The notes: generated from the sequence alone by a model not told the origin. A DNA stretch of 64,000 bases from Hyphomicrobiales bacterium (GCA_021775475.1 JAJFHS010000022.1:21312-85311), one strand, 5' to 3'; shown: positions 18,478 through 27,490, counted from the stretch's first letter. Numbers and translations: made by a program.

Positions 18478-19092
18478 TTAAGCTTTGTCGTGCTTGCCCG
18501 TGGGCGTCAGAATCAGTCTGAACACGTCAACGACATCATGCAGTTGTTTAATTTCGCCACTGGCACGCTTGACCAGTAACGCGCCTTGCAGTGCGTCAAA
18601 CAGCACCCGGGCCATCTGCACGGTGCTATCTTGAATGGCAAACTCGCCGTGTATTTTGCCACGCTCCAGCACTTTTGCCAGCCATGTCTGATGGTCATGA
18701 AAAAAACCTGCGACCATTTTCTGCATATCTGCGGGCAGGGTTGGAAACTCACCGGCCAGAGACCCCGACAGGCACACTTTATCGGGCGTATCGGCATATT
18801 GGAAATAAGGCGTGAAGTAAAACTCCAACAGGTCCCAGCAGCTGTTTTCACTGGTGCCTTCCGCTATCGCCATGGCCGCTTCAAGCCGCTGCCGGTAGCG
18901 TGTCATTATCGCCGCGCCCAGGTCTGATTTTGAGGCAAAGTGATAATGGATGCTGGCTTTCTTGATGCCGAGTGCGTCCGAGATATCCTGATAGCTGAAG
19001 CCATTGAAGCTGCGCGTCTGAATAAGGTTTTCCCCGACATCAAGAATTTTCTCCGCCGTATCACTGCGCGGTTTTACGCATTTGTGGTCCAT
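18478..19092 (-). CDS. TetR/AcrR-family transcriptional regulator
   Basis: Repressor-like protein of 204 aa. The N-terminal helix-turn-helix reads ILDVGENLIQTRSFNGFSYQDISDALGIKKASIHYHFASKSD in pieces typical of TetR (YQDI recognition helix lead, ASIHYHF). The C-terminal half is a ligand domain without recognisable identity. It lies 68 bp downstream of the MAPEG gene on the same strand; an operator-like palindrome precedes that gene, suggesting the regulator controls both genes. Ligand unknown, probably a lipophilic electrophile given the MAPEG partner. Confidence 0.88.
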   Translation of the reverse strand: MDHKCVKPRSDTAEKILDVGENLIQTRSFNGFSYQDISDALGIKKASIHYHFASKSDLGAAIMTRYRQRLEAAMAIAEGTSENSCWDLLEFYFTPYFQYADTPDKVCLSGSLAGEFPTLPADMQKMVAGFFHDHQTWLAKVLERGKIHGEFAIQDSTVQMARVLFDALQGALLVKRASGEIKQLHDVVDVFRLILTPTGKHDKA

Positions 19093-19160
19093 CAGTGTAT
19101 TTATGTCCTGTTACCTCCTACCCGCGCCCTGTCTGGCTTTCAGTCATATCATTACTTGGA

Positions 19161-19559
19161 TCACAGCATGCCGAGAATGGAAAGAGCAAAAATCATCTGA
19201 CAGACCCAGCCTGCAGCAAAGGCCAGTGTACGCAAAACCGGGATTCCGGCTGTCTGAATAACGAAATGAGCAAGACGGGCAAAGAAATAGGCCGCAGCAG
19301 CGCCTGCCGTCAAAGTGCTCGAGACACCGACAATATTTGCCGTCAGCACCAGTGCAGCAAAGATTACAAGATTTTCCACACCGTTGCGATGGGCCGCTAT
19401 AGCGCGTTCTGCCCACGCGGCCTGGGGGGCTGAATCTGGACCCGCATTGCCAAGCGTACCCATCAAACCCCGGGCCACGATACGATTAAGCACGTAAGGC
19501 AACCAAAAAAGTGCCGTCATGAGTGTAGTTAAAGTCAGCCAGTAAAGTTCAGTTGTCAT
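19161..19559 (-). CDS. MAPEG-family membrane protein
   Basis: Integral membrane protein of 132 aa with four hydrophobic helices. The helix-1 stretch TLMTALFWLPYVLNRI, the ERAIAAHRNGVENLVIFAAL motif (family form: R-A-x-R-x-H-x-N-x-x-E) and a C-terminal hydrophobic pair are typical of the MAPEG superfamily (glutathione and eicosanoid metabolism related). The ATG at 19559 has AAGGA upstream; the frame extends further but without homology. Probable role in detoxification. Preceded by a TetR-type operator at 19597-19614. Confidence 0.85.
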   Translation of the reverse strand: MTTELYWLTLTTLMTALFWLPYVLNRIVARGLMGTLGNAGPDSAPQAAWAERAIAAHRNGVENLVIFAALVLTANIVGVSSTLTAGAAAAYFFARLAHFVIQTAGIPVLRTLAFAAGWVCQMIFALSILGML

Positions 19560-19596
19560 GATGTTGTTCCTTTGTAAGTTGAATTGGAAATTTCTT

Positions 19597-19614
19597 TTAT
19601 CTACTAGTAGGTAA
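19597..19614. promoter_or_regulatory. operator-like palindrome upstream of the MAPEG gene
   Basis: ttatctactagtaggtaa is symmetric at 16 of 18 positions (all but one pair), with a perfect ctactagtag core. It lies 38-55 bp before the MAPEG start, where a promoter is expected, and is the natural binding site for the TetR protein encoded downstream. Confidence 0.65.
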
Positions 19615-19737
19615 GATTGCAAGGGAAGTTTTTAACCCGTGCCAGCAACCTGTTGGTAGCCGGGGCCGGGCTTGCCATTGAAATTCAGAAATATTGTCAG
19701 GAAATGAGTGGATTAAGAAGGTTTAGTGACAGGTTGT

Positions 19738-20343
19738 TCAATCGCCAAACAAAGCTTCTACCGCCGCCTGGGTTGATTCGATTGAATCTCTCGTTTTGGC
19801 AGTACCGGCTGGCATTTCGCTTGTTGCCACGTTTTCATTATGGCCATTTATGATAGCACTGGCCTGGTCAATATGTCGCCTGAGTTCAGTGCCGAGATTT
19901 TCACTCAATCCGCCCAGATGTTCAGGTGCGCCCATTTCATAAGTTTCTTTGAGGGTTTCAATTGCATCAATTATGCATCGATCGAGAACGGTGATGATTT
20001 CATCAAAACGTTTTCTAACCAGCTCCGGCGCCTGTTGATACGCCTGTATAGCCAGGTCTTTGTCTCTGAAACCTGTTTCGGTAAAATGGCATTCGTAGGA
20101 TTTGGGCTGCCACATGCAAATATCTTCAAAACACTCCGGCATGCTCGGCAACATCTCGATAAGCATTTCTATTTCATTGAAATGGTTGAGATAATCGGTA
20201 GCCAGAAAGGTAGTTTGATTGATGTTGGTGCCCGCAAGCCTTTGCCGCAAATCCACAGCCGGATCATTCATTCTGTCTAATTCGTGCCCTGAATTCACCT
20301 TGAGGTCTGTCTGAGAAGGTAATGAATAATGATGCGCGGGCAT
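19738..20343 (-). CDS. conserved hypothetical protein
   Basis: Protein of 201 aa without signal peptide or membrane segment, mostly helical and acidic. The central block LNHFNEIEMLIEMLPSMPE ... WQPKSYECHFTETGFRDKDLAIQAYQ looks like a conserved family seen in other alphaproteobacteria, but I cannot attach a function. The last 35 residues are low in conserved features. It stands alone, divergent from yedK, with 167 bp between. Start at 20343 is the first ATG; 20271 (MNDPAVDL) is also possible. Confidence 0.65.
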   Translation of the reverse strand: MPAHHYSLPSQTDLKVNSGHELDRMNDPAVDLRQRLAGTNINQTTFLATDYLNHFNEIEMLIEMLPSMPECFEDICMWQPKSYECHFTETGFRDKDLAIQAYQQAPELVRKRFDEIITVLDRCIIDAIETLKETYEMGAPEHLGGLSENLGTELRRHIDQASAIINGHNENVATSEMPAGTAKTRDSIESTQAAVEALFGD

Positions 20344-20432
20344 TCTGATACTCTATTGTGTTTTATTGCCGGTAGAAAAAATTAGGGCGTACAGTTCATT
20401 ACACGTGGACCGATAGATGTCTGATTATCCCA

Positions 20433-20457
20433 TAGTAAAGTTTCTAAAAGTTTACTA
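20433..20457. promoter_or_regulatory. tagtaaa/tttacta inverted repeat upstream of yedK-like gene
   Basis: tagtaaa (20433-20439) and tttacta (20451-20457) form a 7-bp inverted repeat with an 11-nt spacer, between the divergent hypothetical gene and the SRAP gene, 54 bp before the latter's ATG. It could be an operator; AT-rich composition makes chance occurrence possible. Confidence 0.3.
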
Positions 20458-20510
20458 AAATTGCCATTGGTCACCTCTTGTGAAATCTCAACCTGAATAA
20501 CAGGACAGAT

Positions 20511-21239
20511 ATGTGTGGGCGTTTTGCCATAACCACGCCGCCCGACGCCGTCAGGGCATATTTCGGCTATAAGGAGCAGCCAAATTTTCCACCACGCTAT
20601 AACATTGCCCCGACACAGCCCATACCGATTGTCAGAATGAACGCGCTAACAAGGGAGTTTGCGCTTGTTCGCTGGGGTCTGGTGCCCCCCTGGATGAAAG
20701 AAATCAGCCCGTCAAAGCCAATGATAAATGCCCGCGCCGAAACCCTGCTGGAAAAACCGTCTTTTAAACGCGCCGCTGCCCGGCGACGCTGTCTGGTACC
20801 GATTGATGGCTATTATGAATGGAAAAGAACCAGGGGAGAAACGCCAAAACCATACTTCATTCAGAAAAAGGACGGCGGGCTATTGGCATTGGCAGGCATC
20901 TGGGAACATTGGCAGGGCGCAGATGGCAGCGAAATCGAAAGTGCAGCACTGATCACCACCGCAGCCAATGAAAGCCTCAGCCCCATTCATCACCGCATGC
21001 CGGCAATCCTTGATAAGGCCGCACAAGCCCGATGGCTTAACCTGACAGATGTCAGCGCTGAGGATGCATGCGAATTTCTGCAACCGGCAGACGAAAACTT
21101 GTTAATCGCCCACCGGGTGAGCCCGGCGGTCAACAAAGTTGCCAATGATGATGCACCGTTGCTGGAATCTGTGGCCGAGGATGTCGGGGAATTAAATAAA
21201 GTTGCGCGCGACGACGACAGTCAATTGTCTTTATTTTAG
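20511..21239 (+). CDS. SOS response-associated peptidase (SRAP, YedK/HMCES-like)
   Basis: SRAP-domain protein of 242 aa that covalently caps abasic sites in single-stranded DNA. MCGRF at the start gives the catalytic Cys2 after Met removal; PRYNIAPTQ, WGLVPPWM, NARAET and HHRMPAIL follow in the standard order, with the active-site His in the last. GGACAGAT precedes the ATG. No LexA box was found upstream despite the family name. The stop overlaps that of the convergent membrane protein gene. Confidence 0.93.
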   Translation: MCGRFAITTPPDAVRAYFGYKEQPNFPPRYNIAPTQPIPIVRMNALTREFALVRWGLVPPWMKEISPSKPMINARAETLLEKPSFKRAAARRRCLVPIDGYYEWKRTRGETPKPYFIQKKDGGLLALAGIWEHWQGADGSEIESAALITTAANESLSPIHHRMPAILDKAAQARWLNLTDVSAEDACEFLQPADENLLIAHRVSPAVNKVANDDAPLLESVAEDVGELNKVARDDDSQLSLF

Positions 21240-21559
21240 GCACCAGGAGTTTGTTGAAAGTAGAACATCGCCATGACCGCAACAGCAATTAGAAAAGCGC
21301 CTGCCGCTGCAATCAACAATTTCCCAGGAGCCATGCGCAAAGCATAGAATGCCGACAGGATGCCTGCTCCCAACGCTGTGGCAATGCCGGAGACAAATAC
21401 TTCAGCACCGCCAGCAAACCCGCGCGACGGGGCGAGAAAGTTTGCATAGGTCCAGGCACCGATGATAAAAGCCAAAAACATTGCTGAAGTAACAAAAATC
21501 AACCCAAGCGCCAGGTGTTTGGCTAAATCGGGCAACGGTGATTTGTCTGATGAATTCAT
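21236..21559 (-). CDS. small hypothetical membrane protein
   Basis: Protein of 107 aa with three hydrophobic segments (LALGLIFVTSAMFLAFIIGAW; VFVSGIATALGAGILSAFYAL; LLIAAAGAFLIAVAVMAMFYF) and short polar ends. The ATG at 21559 lies only 2 bp after the stop of the GNAT gene, so it is the last gene of a four-gene run (sua5, FAD oxidase, GNAT, this gene). No family recognised. Confidence 0.65.
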   Translation of the reverse strand: MNSSDKSPLPDLAKHLALGLIFVTSAMFLAFIIGAWTYANFLAPSRGFAGGAEVFVSGIATALGAGILSAFYALRMAPGKLLIAAAGAFLIAVAVMAMFYFQQTPGA

Positions 21560-21561
21560 CT

Positions 21562-22002
21562 TTAATAATCCGGTTTCATTGATATATCCAGCCACTTGGC
21601 CATGACAGTGCGTTCTTCAATATCATAGCCAAGCCTCTCGTAAAACGATCTGACGGCCACATTATCCGCCCTGATCATCAAGTTCAGCTTCCAGATGCCT
21701 TGTGCTTTGAGCCAGTCTTCGGCCGCCGCCATGATCTGTCGGCCAATGCCTTTGCCTTGAACGTCTGGATCGGCGGAGACGTAATAAACCACGCCACGAT
21801 GACCATCGTGACCGACCATTACGCTGGCCACGATTTTGCCGTTATCCACACCGACGAGAATTTCCGAACCGGGTTTTGCCCGTGCTTTTTCAATGTCGCG
21901 ATGAGGGTCATTGTGCGGGCGCGTAAGCCCACAAGCATGCCACAGTTCAACCACACGTTCCAGTTCATCATCGCGCATGACGCGGATTTCAAGACTAGAC
22001 AT
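21562..22002 (-). CDS. GNAT-family acetyltransferase (YpeA-like)
   Basis: N-acetyltransferase of 146 aa covering the whole GNAT fold: LEIRVMRDDELERVVELWHACGLTRP at the N-terminus, the acetyl-CoA loop DVQGKGIGRQIMAAAEDWL (Q/R-x-x-G-x-G/A) and the C-terminal NLMIRADNVAVRSFYERLGY. This resembles E. coli YpeA. Substrate unknown. It starts immediately at the end of the FAD oxidase gene and is followed after 2 bp by a small membrane protein gene. Confidence 0.88.
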   Translation of the reverse strand: MSSLEIRVMRDDELERVVELWHACGLTRPHNDPHRDIEKARAKPGSEILVGVDNGKIVASVMVGHDGHRGVVYYVSADPDVQGKGIGRQIMAAAEDWLKAQGIWKLNLMIRADNVAVRSFYERLGYDIEERTVMAKWLDISMKPDY

Positions 22003-23427
22003 TCAGAGTAACTTTCCCGGATTTAAAATATTGCTGGGATCAAACAAGTGTTTAATCGAGCGCATCATTTCCAGCTCCACAGCGCTTTTTATGTGCGCCA
22101 TGTGATGCCGCTTCATGCGTCCGATACCATGTTCGGCACTGATTGTGCCACCAAGATCGAGCGTGACGTCATTGACTGCCGTGGTTATCTGCTCCCACAA
22201 ATCGATAAACTTGTTAGCTGCCATGTCCACCGGTTGGGATATATTGTAATGCACGTTACCATCACCCAGATGACCAAAAGCGCAAATTCTGGCATCAGGC
22301 ACTAACGCCACAACAGCCTTATCGGCGCGCTGTAAAAATTCAGGCACGGCGGAAACCGGTACGGCAATATCGTTTTTAATACTGGCACCTTCATGTTTTT
22401 GTACTTCTGATATCAGCGTTCTGATTTGCCAGAACGCCAATCGCTGGCTTTCACTTGTTGCAACCGCTGCATCTGAAATGAGATCGCGCTCAAATGCGCG
22501 TTCCAGAACCTCAAGCAGTGTTTCATTCACCCCGCCATCTGCATCGCCTGAGGATAATTCCACCAGCAGATACCACGGGTGTTGTTGCGCCAAAGGATTG
22601 CGCACACCATCCCCGTGCTCCACCACGATTTCCATGGCAAAACGCGGTAAAAATTCAAAACTGGTCACACCATCTGAATGTGACAACGTCATCTCCAGCA
22701 CCTTCAAGGCGTCACTGATACTGTTAAGTCCAATGAGAGCAGTGGCCCGGGCTTTGGGTTTTGGGTAGAGCTTCAAAACCACAGCTGTAATAATACCCAA
22801 CGTGCCTTCTGCACCAATAAAAAGGTGTTTGAGATCATAGCCGGTATTGTCTTTGCGTAGTTTTCGCAAGCCCTGCCAGACAGTGCCGTCAGCCAAAACG
22901 ACCTCAAGACCGAGCACCAGATCACGGGTGGAACCATAGTGCAAAACCGCCGTGCCGCCAGCATTGGTCGACAGGTTGCCACCAATCTGGCACGAGCCTT
23001 CCGCCCCTAAACTTAAGGGAAACAGGCGATCATTGTCATCGGCCAACTGTTGAATGGTTTGCAGGATTGCGCCTGCTTCAACGGTGATCGAATTATTGCT
23101 CACATCAATGTCGCGAACCGCGTTCATGCGCCCCATCTGCACAATAATCTCAATGCCGGAATCAAAGGGAATTTGTGCACCCACCAATCCGGTATTGCCG
23201 CCCTGGGGCACGATAATGGTGCCGGTCGAGTGCGCCAGCTTGAGAATTTCAGAAACTTCCTGTGTGCTGCCGGGCCGCAATACCAAAGCGGCCTTGCCCT
23301 CATAAAGTTTGCGCTGTTCGACCAGATACGGCGCCATAGTCTCGGTATCGCTAATCGCATTGGCAGCGCCAACAATCTCTGTAAACTGGGCAATCAGCCT
23401 GTCATCGGGGCTTGGTGTCTCACTCAT
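22003..23427 (-). CDS. FAD-linked oxidase, D-2-hydroxyacid dehydrogenase type
   Basis: Flavoprotein of 474 aa of the VAO/GlcD family. The FAD-binding PCMH domain shows IIVPQGGNTGLVGAQIP and LSLGAEGSCQIGGNLSTNAGG; the C-terminal cap contains GHLGDGNVHYN and GTISAEHGIG, the metal and substrate histidine motifs of D-2-hydroxyglutarate and D-lactate dehydrogenases. It probably oxidises a D-2-hydroxyacid and reduces ETF or a quinone carrier. Overlaps sua5 by 4 bp (ATGA). The exact substrate cannot be read. Confidence 0.9.
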   Translation of the reverse strand: MSETPSPDDRLIAQFTEIVGAANAISDTETMAPYLVEQRKLYEGKAALVLRPGSTQEVSEILKLAHSTGTIIVPQGGNTGLVGAQIPFDSGIEIIVQMGRMNAVRDIDVSNNSITVEAGAILQTIQQLADDNDRLFPLSLGAEGSCQIGGNLSTNAGGTAVLHYGSTRDLVLGLEVVLADGTVWQGLRKLRKDNTGYDLKHLFIGAEGTLGIITAVVLKLYPKPKARATALIGLNSISDALKVLEMTLSHSDGVTSFEFLPRFAMEIVVEHGDGVRNPLAQQHPWYLLVELSSGDADGGVNETLLEVLERAFERDLISDAAVATSESQRLAFWQIRTLISEVQKHEGASIKNDIAVPVSAVPEFLQRADKAVVALVPDARICAFGHLGDGNVHYNISQPVDMAANKFIDLWEQITTAVNDVTLDLGGTISAEHGIGRMKRHHMAHIKSAVELEMMRSIKHLFDPSNILNPGKLL

Positions 23428-24410
23428 ACATTCATGTCCTGGTTGCGAGGTGCCGCCGCACGGGTGAGGCGATCATTGATGGCCTCTCCCAGGCCCGATT
23501 GCGGGATTGGCATAACCGCAATGATATCCACGCCCAAACCATCCAGCTCATGCAGGGCCGAAAACAATCGCGCCGCTGCCTGGTTAAGATTGCCGCTTTC
23601 ACTGAGATTGATCGCGGGATTGCCGGTTGCGGGCATATCAGGACCAAAACCCAAAAGCGCCTCGTTGTCCTGTGCATCCACCGCATTCAACCGTAACTGC
23701 GCCCGTGGCGCATAATGGCTGGGAAGCTGGCCGGGAGACTGGGGGGTTTTGTTGCCGTGAGCGGAGCGAATAAGCGGCTGTTCCAGTACACCTTCTATAT
23801 CCTCAGCCGAAATGGCACCCGGACGCATGAGCACCGGACCAAGGCCGGAAAAACCGATAATGGTTGATTCGAGCCCGAGATCGCAAGTGCCATCATCGAC
23901 AATCAGATCAACGTTCGAACCCAGACTGTTTTCCACATGCGCCGCTGTCGTCGGGCTGATGGTGCCCGAAAGATTGGCACTTGGAGCCGCCACCGGCACC
24001 TTCGCTAATTGCAGAATAGCCAGGGAGACCTTCGCTGCTGGTACACGCACGGCGACGGTTCTCAACCCTGCCGACACCAGTAACGAAAGACCGCAGTTTT
24101 GTTTTCGCGGCAAAACAAGCGTTAATGCACCGGGCCAGAAGTGTCGTCCAAGTTTTGCTGCCAGCGGTGAAAACTCAACATATGTCTCCATCGCTTCAAA
24201 ACTGGCGCCATGCACAATCAGCGGATTAAACTGTGGCCTGCCTTTGGCGGCAAAAATAGCCGCAACGGCATCATCATTGGTGGCATCACAACCAAGCCCG
24301 TAGACAGTTTCAGTGGGAATAGCCACCAGCGCACCCTGGCGCAAAAGCTCAGCCGCGCGTGCAATCACCTGATCATCGGCAGGCATAATTTCCATAGTGT
24401 CAAAACTCAT
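23424..24410 (-). CDS. L-threonylcarbamoyladenylate synthase
   Basis: Sua5-type enzyme of 328 aa that makes threonylcarbamoyl-AMP for the t6A37 modification of ANN-decoding tRNAs. The YrdC domain carries GALVAIPTETVYGLGCDA, KGRPQFNPLIVH and VPVAAPSANLSG; a Sua5 C-terminal domain (SPGQLPSHYAPRAQL) follows, so this is the long Sua5 form, not TsaC. ATG at 24410 chosen; an in-frame TTG lies upstream and a second ATG at 24395. It heads the run sua5, FAD oxidase, GNAT, membrane protein. Confidence 0.93.
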   Translation of the reverse strand: MSFDTMEIMPADDQVIARAAELLRQGALVAIPTETVYGLGCDATNDDAVAAIFAAKGRPQFNPLIVHGASFEAMETYVEFSPLAAKLGRHFWPGALTLVLPRKQNCGLSLLVSAGLRTVAVRVPAAKVSLAILQLAKVPVAAPSANLSGTISPTTAAHVENSLGSNVDLIVDDGTCDLGLESTIIGFSGLGPVLMRPGAISAEDIEGVLEQPLIRSAHGNKTPQSPGQLPSHYAPRAQLRLNAVDAQDNEALLGFGPDMPATGNPAINLSESGNLNQAAARLFSALHELDGLGVDIIAVMPIPQSGLGEAINDRLTRAAAPRNQDMNV

Positions 24411-24476
24411 CGGTGTAATTGTCAACAGAGCGAAGTCTCTATATCATGGCAAAAAGAATTATAGGAAACAAGCCAC

Positions 24477-26255
24477 ATGAATTATAGCGCCCAGACCAGT
24501 GATATTTGCCATGCGCTATTTAATGTGAGCGCGATGGATGATCTGGTGGAACAGGGAGTGTACCCGGATTTAAGCTCTGATCTTATTGATGCCATAGTGG
24601 AAGAGGCCGGTCGTTTTGCCACAGATATTATAGCACCACTGAACCGCGAGGGTGACGAGATTGGGGCGCAACTTGAAAACGGTCAGGTGAAAATGCCACC
24701 GGGCTGGGTGCAAGCCTATCAGCAATGGGTGAAAGCCGGGTGGGGGGCATTACCGGGTGGTGAGGAACATGGCGGCCAGGGTCTGCCGCTAATTTTGTCT
24801 CTGGCCACACAGGAATTATGGAATTCAGCCTCCATGGCCTTTGGCATCGGCACGGTGTTGACACAAGGTGCGGTCGAAGCCCTGATACAGCACGGCACGG
24901 ATGAACAGAAATCAACCTATCTGTCCAAGCTTACCAGCGGCGAGTGGATGGGGACCATGAACCTGACCGAGAGCCAGTCGGGTTCGGACCTTGGCAACAT
25001 TCGCACCAAGGCTGAGCGCTGCGACGATGGCACCTACCGCATCAGGGGCACCAAAATATTTATCACCTATGGTGACCATGATCTCAGCGAAAATATCATC
25101 CATTTCGTGCTTGCCAGATTGAGCGATGCCCCGGACGGCATCAAGGGGATATCGCTGTTTTTAGTACCAAAAATACTGGTTAATCCTGATGGCTCTCTGG
25201 GGGCGAAAAACGATGTCACCGCCGCCAGCCTCGAACACAAACTCGGCATTCACGCCAGTGCCACCTGCGTCATGGCCTATGGAGAAAACGAAGGAGCGGT
25301 TGGCTATCTTGTCGGCGCTGAAAATCGCGGGCTGTATTGCATGTTCACCATGATGAACAATGCCCGGCTGCATGTGGGCATTCAGGGCGTGGCTATCGCC
25401 GAGCGCGCCACTCAACAAGCGGTGGCTTATGCGACGGAAAGAAAACAGGGCCAGCGACCCGGCAACGAAGGTCCGGTAGCCATCATCAACCACCCCGATA
25501 TCCGACGCATGTTGATGACCATGAAGGCGATGACGTCAGCGGCCCGTGCCATCTGCTATCAAACCGCCCGCGCCATTGATTTGCAAAAGCTCGCACCCAC
25601 TCAAGAACAGCGTCAGAAAAATGCTGACCGCGCCAGCCTGCTTACTCCGGTTGCCAAGGCTTTCAGTACCGATGTCGGCGTTGAAGTGGCCTCCTTGGGC
25701 ATTCAGGTGCACGGCGGCATGGGCTACATCGAAGAAACCGGTGCAGCCCAGCACTATCGCGATGCCCGTATAGCCCCGATTTATGAAGGCACCAACGGCA
25801 TTCAGGCCATCGATCTGGTAACCCGCCGACTGGCCCTGCAAAATGGTGATACAGCGCGTGATTTCATTGCCGAATTAAAGCAGATCGCTGAAGCTGTCTG
25901 TGCCTCAAACCTGCCCGCATATGGCAAAACAGGCCCGTGTCTTGTCGCTGCCGTTGAACAATTTGAACGGGCCACAATCTGGATGCAACAGGCCGCAAAA
26001 GACGAACCCGATCAGGCTCTGGCCGGTGCCACTTCGTACCTGCGCCTGTTTGGTCTTACCGCCGGTGCCGGATTTTTGGCGCGTGGTGTTCAGGCGCAAT
26101 TGCGAAAGACAGATACCGCCACCAAGGATAAAAATATCGCTCTGTTGCGCTTTCTTGCCGAACAACATCTCCCTGAAACCAACAGTCTGGCATCAACCAT
26201 AATGAGCGCAAGCCAGGCGCTTTTGGCTATCCCCGATGACCAGTTTCAACCCTGA
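24477..26255 (+). CDS. acyl-CoA dehydrogenase, large DmdC-like form
   Basis: Flavin-dependent dehydrogenase of 592 aa introducing a 2,3-double bond into acyl-CoA. MNLTESQSGSDLG is the FAD/substrate loop, VHGGMGYIEETGAAQHYRDARIAPIYEGTNGIQA (cited in parts) carries the catalytic glutamate of YEGTNG, and an extra C-terminal acetyl-CoA-dehydrogenase-like domain gives the length above the usual 380 aa. This is the subgroup that includes 3-methylmercaptopropionyl-CoA dehydrogenase (DmdC). AGGAA precedes the ATG. Whether it acts on fatty acyl or methylthio substrates is open. Confidence 0.9.
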   Translation: MNYSAQTSDICHALFNVSAMDDLVEQGVYPDLSSDLIDAIVEEAGRFATDIIAPLNREGDEIGAQLENGQVKMPPGWVQAYQQWVKAGWGALPGGEEHGGQGLPLILSLATQELWNSASMAFGIGTVLTQGAVEALIQHGTDEQKSTYLSKLTSGEWMGTMNLTESQSGSDLGNIRTKAERCDDGTYRIRGTKIFITYGDHDLSENIIHFVLARLSDAPDGIKGISLFLVPKILVNPDGSLGAKNDVTAASLEHKLGIHASATCVMAYGENEGAVGYLVGAENRGLYCMFTMMNNARLHVGIQGVAIAERATQQAVAYATERKQGQRPGNEGPVAIINHPDIRRMLMTMKAMTSAARAICYQTARAIDLQKLAPTQEQRQKNADRASLLTPVAKAFSTDVGVEVASLGIQVHGGMGYIEETGAAQHYRDARIAPIYEGTNGIQAIDLVTRRLALQNGDTARDFIAELKQIAEAVCASNLPAYGKTGPCLVAAVEQFERATIWMQQAAKDEPDQALAGATSYLRLFGLTAGAGFLARGVQAQLRKTDTATKDKNIALLRFLAEQHLPETNSLASTIMSASQALLAIPDDQFQP

Positions 26256-26267
26256 CCGGAAAAACAA

Positions 26268-27197
26268 ATGACAACTCTGCTGCTTTCTCACCCAACTTTT
26301 GCCGATCACGCCCCGCCCGAAGGTCATCCCGAAAGACCCGACCGTATTCGTGTGGTCAATGAATTGCTGGAGCATGATGAGTTTGGCGATTTAAAGCGCG
26401 AACAGGCGCAAGTTGGCAATCGCTCTGACGTATTGCGCGCTCACCCGGAAGAATATGTTGAGATGATAGAACAAGCCTCGCCGGAAGAAGGTCTGGTGCA
26501 GCTTGATGGCGATACTTTCATGGGGCCGCAATCACTGGAAGTTACCATGCGCGGCATCGGTGCCATGACCCGCGCTGTTGACGAAGTGGTTGCCGGTAAC
26601 GTGCACAATGCTTTTTGTGCCGTGCGCCCGCCCGGTCATCATGCCGAAAAAATCAAGCCGATGGGCTTTTGCATCTACAATATTGTCGCCATCGCCGCCC
26701 ATTACGCCCGCGCCCATCACGGGCTTGAGCGCGTGGCGGTAGTTGATTTTGATGTCCATCACGGTAATGGCACCCAGGATATTTTCTGGCAGACCCGCGA
26801 TTTAATGTATGCCTCCACCCACCAGATGCCACTGTTTCCTGGCACCGGTGCTACCAATGAAACCGGTGTTGGAAACATTCACAATGCGCCGTTAAGCAGT
26901 GGCGCTGATGGCGATGATTTCAAACAAGCCTTCAATTCAACCGTGTTCCCGGCACTGGATGATTTCAGACCGGATATTGTGCTGGTATCAGCAGGCTTTG
27001 ATGCCCATCGCAATGATCCCCTCGCCAGCGTTAACTTGATTGAAGAAGATTTTGGTTGGGTAACTTTGAAATTGATGGATTATGCTGATAAATATTGTGG
27101 CGGCCGACTGGTTTCCGTCCTCGAAGGCGGCTATGATCTCGACGGATTAACCGCATCAGTGTCTACCCACGTAAAAGCATTGATGCAAGCGCACTGA
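26268..27197 (+). CDS. histone deacetylase-family (acetylpolyamine amidohydrolase-like) enzyme
   Basis: Zn-dependent deacetylase fold of 309 aa. RPPGHHAEKIKPMGFCIYN holds the paired charge-relay histidines, VVDFDVHHGNGTQDIFW the Asp/His zinc ligands, and SAGFDAHRNDPLAS the third ligand. Bacterial members deacetylate small acetylated amines or proteins; the substrate here is unknown. It sits 12 bp behind the acyl-CoA dehydrogenase gene and 15 bp before xseB, so all three may be one transcript. Confidence 0.9.
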   Translation: MTTLLLSHPTFADHAPPEGHPERPDRIRVVNELLEHDEFGDLKREQAQVGNRSDVLRAHPEEYVEMIEQASPEEGLVQLDGDTFMGPQSLEVTMRGIGAMTRAVDEVVAGNVHNAFCAVRPPGHHAEKIKPMGFCIYNIVAIAAHYARAHHGLERVAVVDFDVHHGNGTQDIFWQTRDLMYASTHQMPLFPGTGATNETGVGNIHNAPLSSGADGDDFKQAFNSTVFPALDDFRPDIVLVSAGFDAHRNDPLASVNLIEEDFGWVTLKLMDYADKYCGGRLVSVLEGGYDLDGLTASVSTHVKALMQAH

Positions 27198-27212
27198 AGA
27201 AGAAAGAACACC

Positions 27213-27470
27213 ATGGCTGAAAAACCGGACACCGCAGCAGACATCGAAAAAATGAGTTTTGAACAAGCCCTGCACGAGCTTGAAACCATTGTCGCCAAAC
27301 TCGAAAGCGGCTCGGTCGAACTCGAGGTCTCCATCGACCTTTACGAGCGCGGCGAAAAACTCAAAAATCGCTGCGAGACCCTGCTCAAAAAAGCCACGGC
27401 ACGCGTTGAAAAAATCACCCTGAGTTCGGATGGCAGCGCGCAAAAGACCGAACCGCTGGATGTGGAGTAA
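27213..27470 (+). CDS. xseB: exodeoxyribonuclease VII small subunit
   Basis: Small subunit (85 aa) of exonuclease VII, which degrades single-stranded [23 protein letters not shown] and [22 protein letters not shown], two helices of the family, make up nearly the whole protein. The large subunit gene is not in the window. A histone-deacetylase-family gene followed by xseB is a common order in Rhizobiales. Confidence 0.95.
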   Translation: MAEKPDTAADIEKMSFEQALHELETIVAKLESGSVELEVSIDLYERGEKLKNRCETLLKKATARVEKITLSSDGSAQKTEPLDVE

Positions 27471-27490
27471 AACCTTACATACCCCGTATT

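Noticed and set aside
20344..20510. LexA box upstream of the SRAP gene
   Set aside because: No GAAC/GTTC-N7 repeat is present; only an AT-rich inverted repeat.
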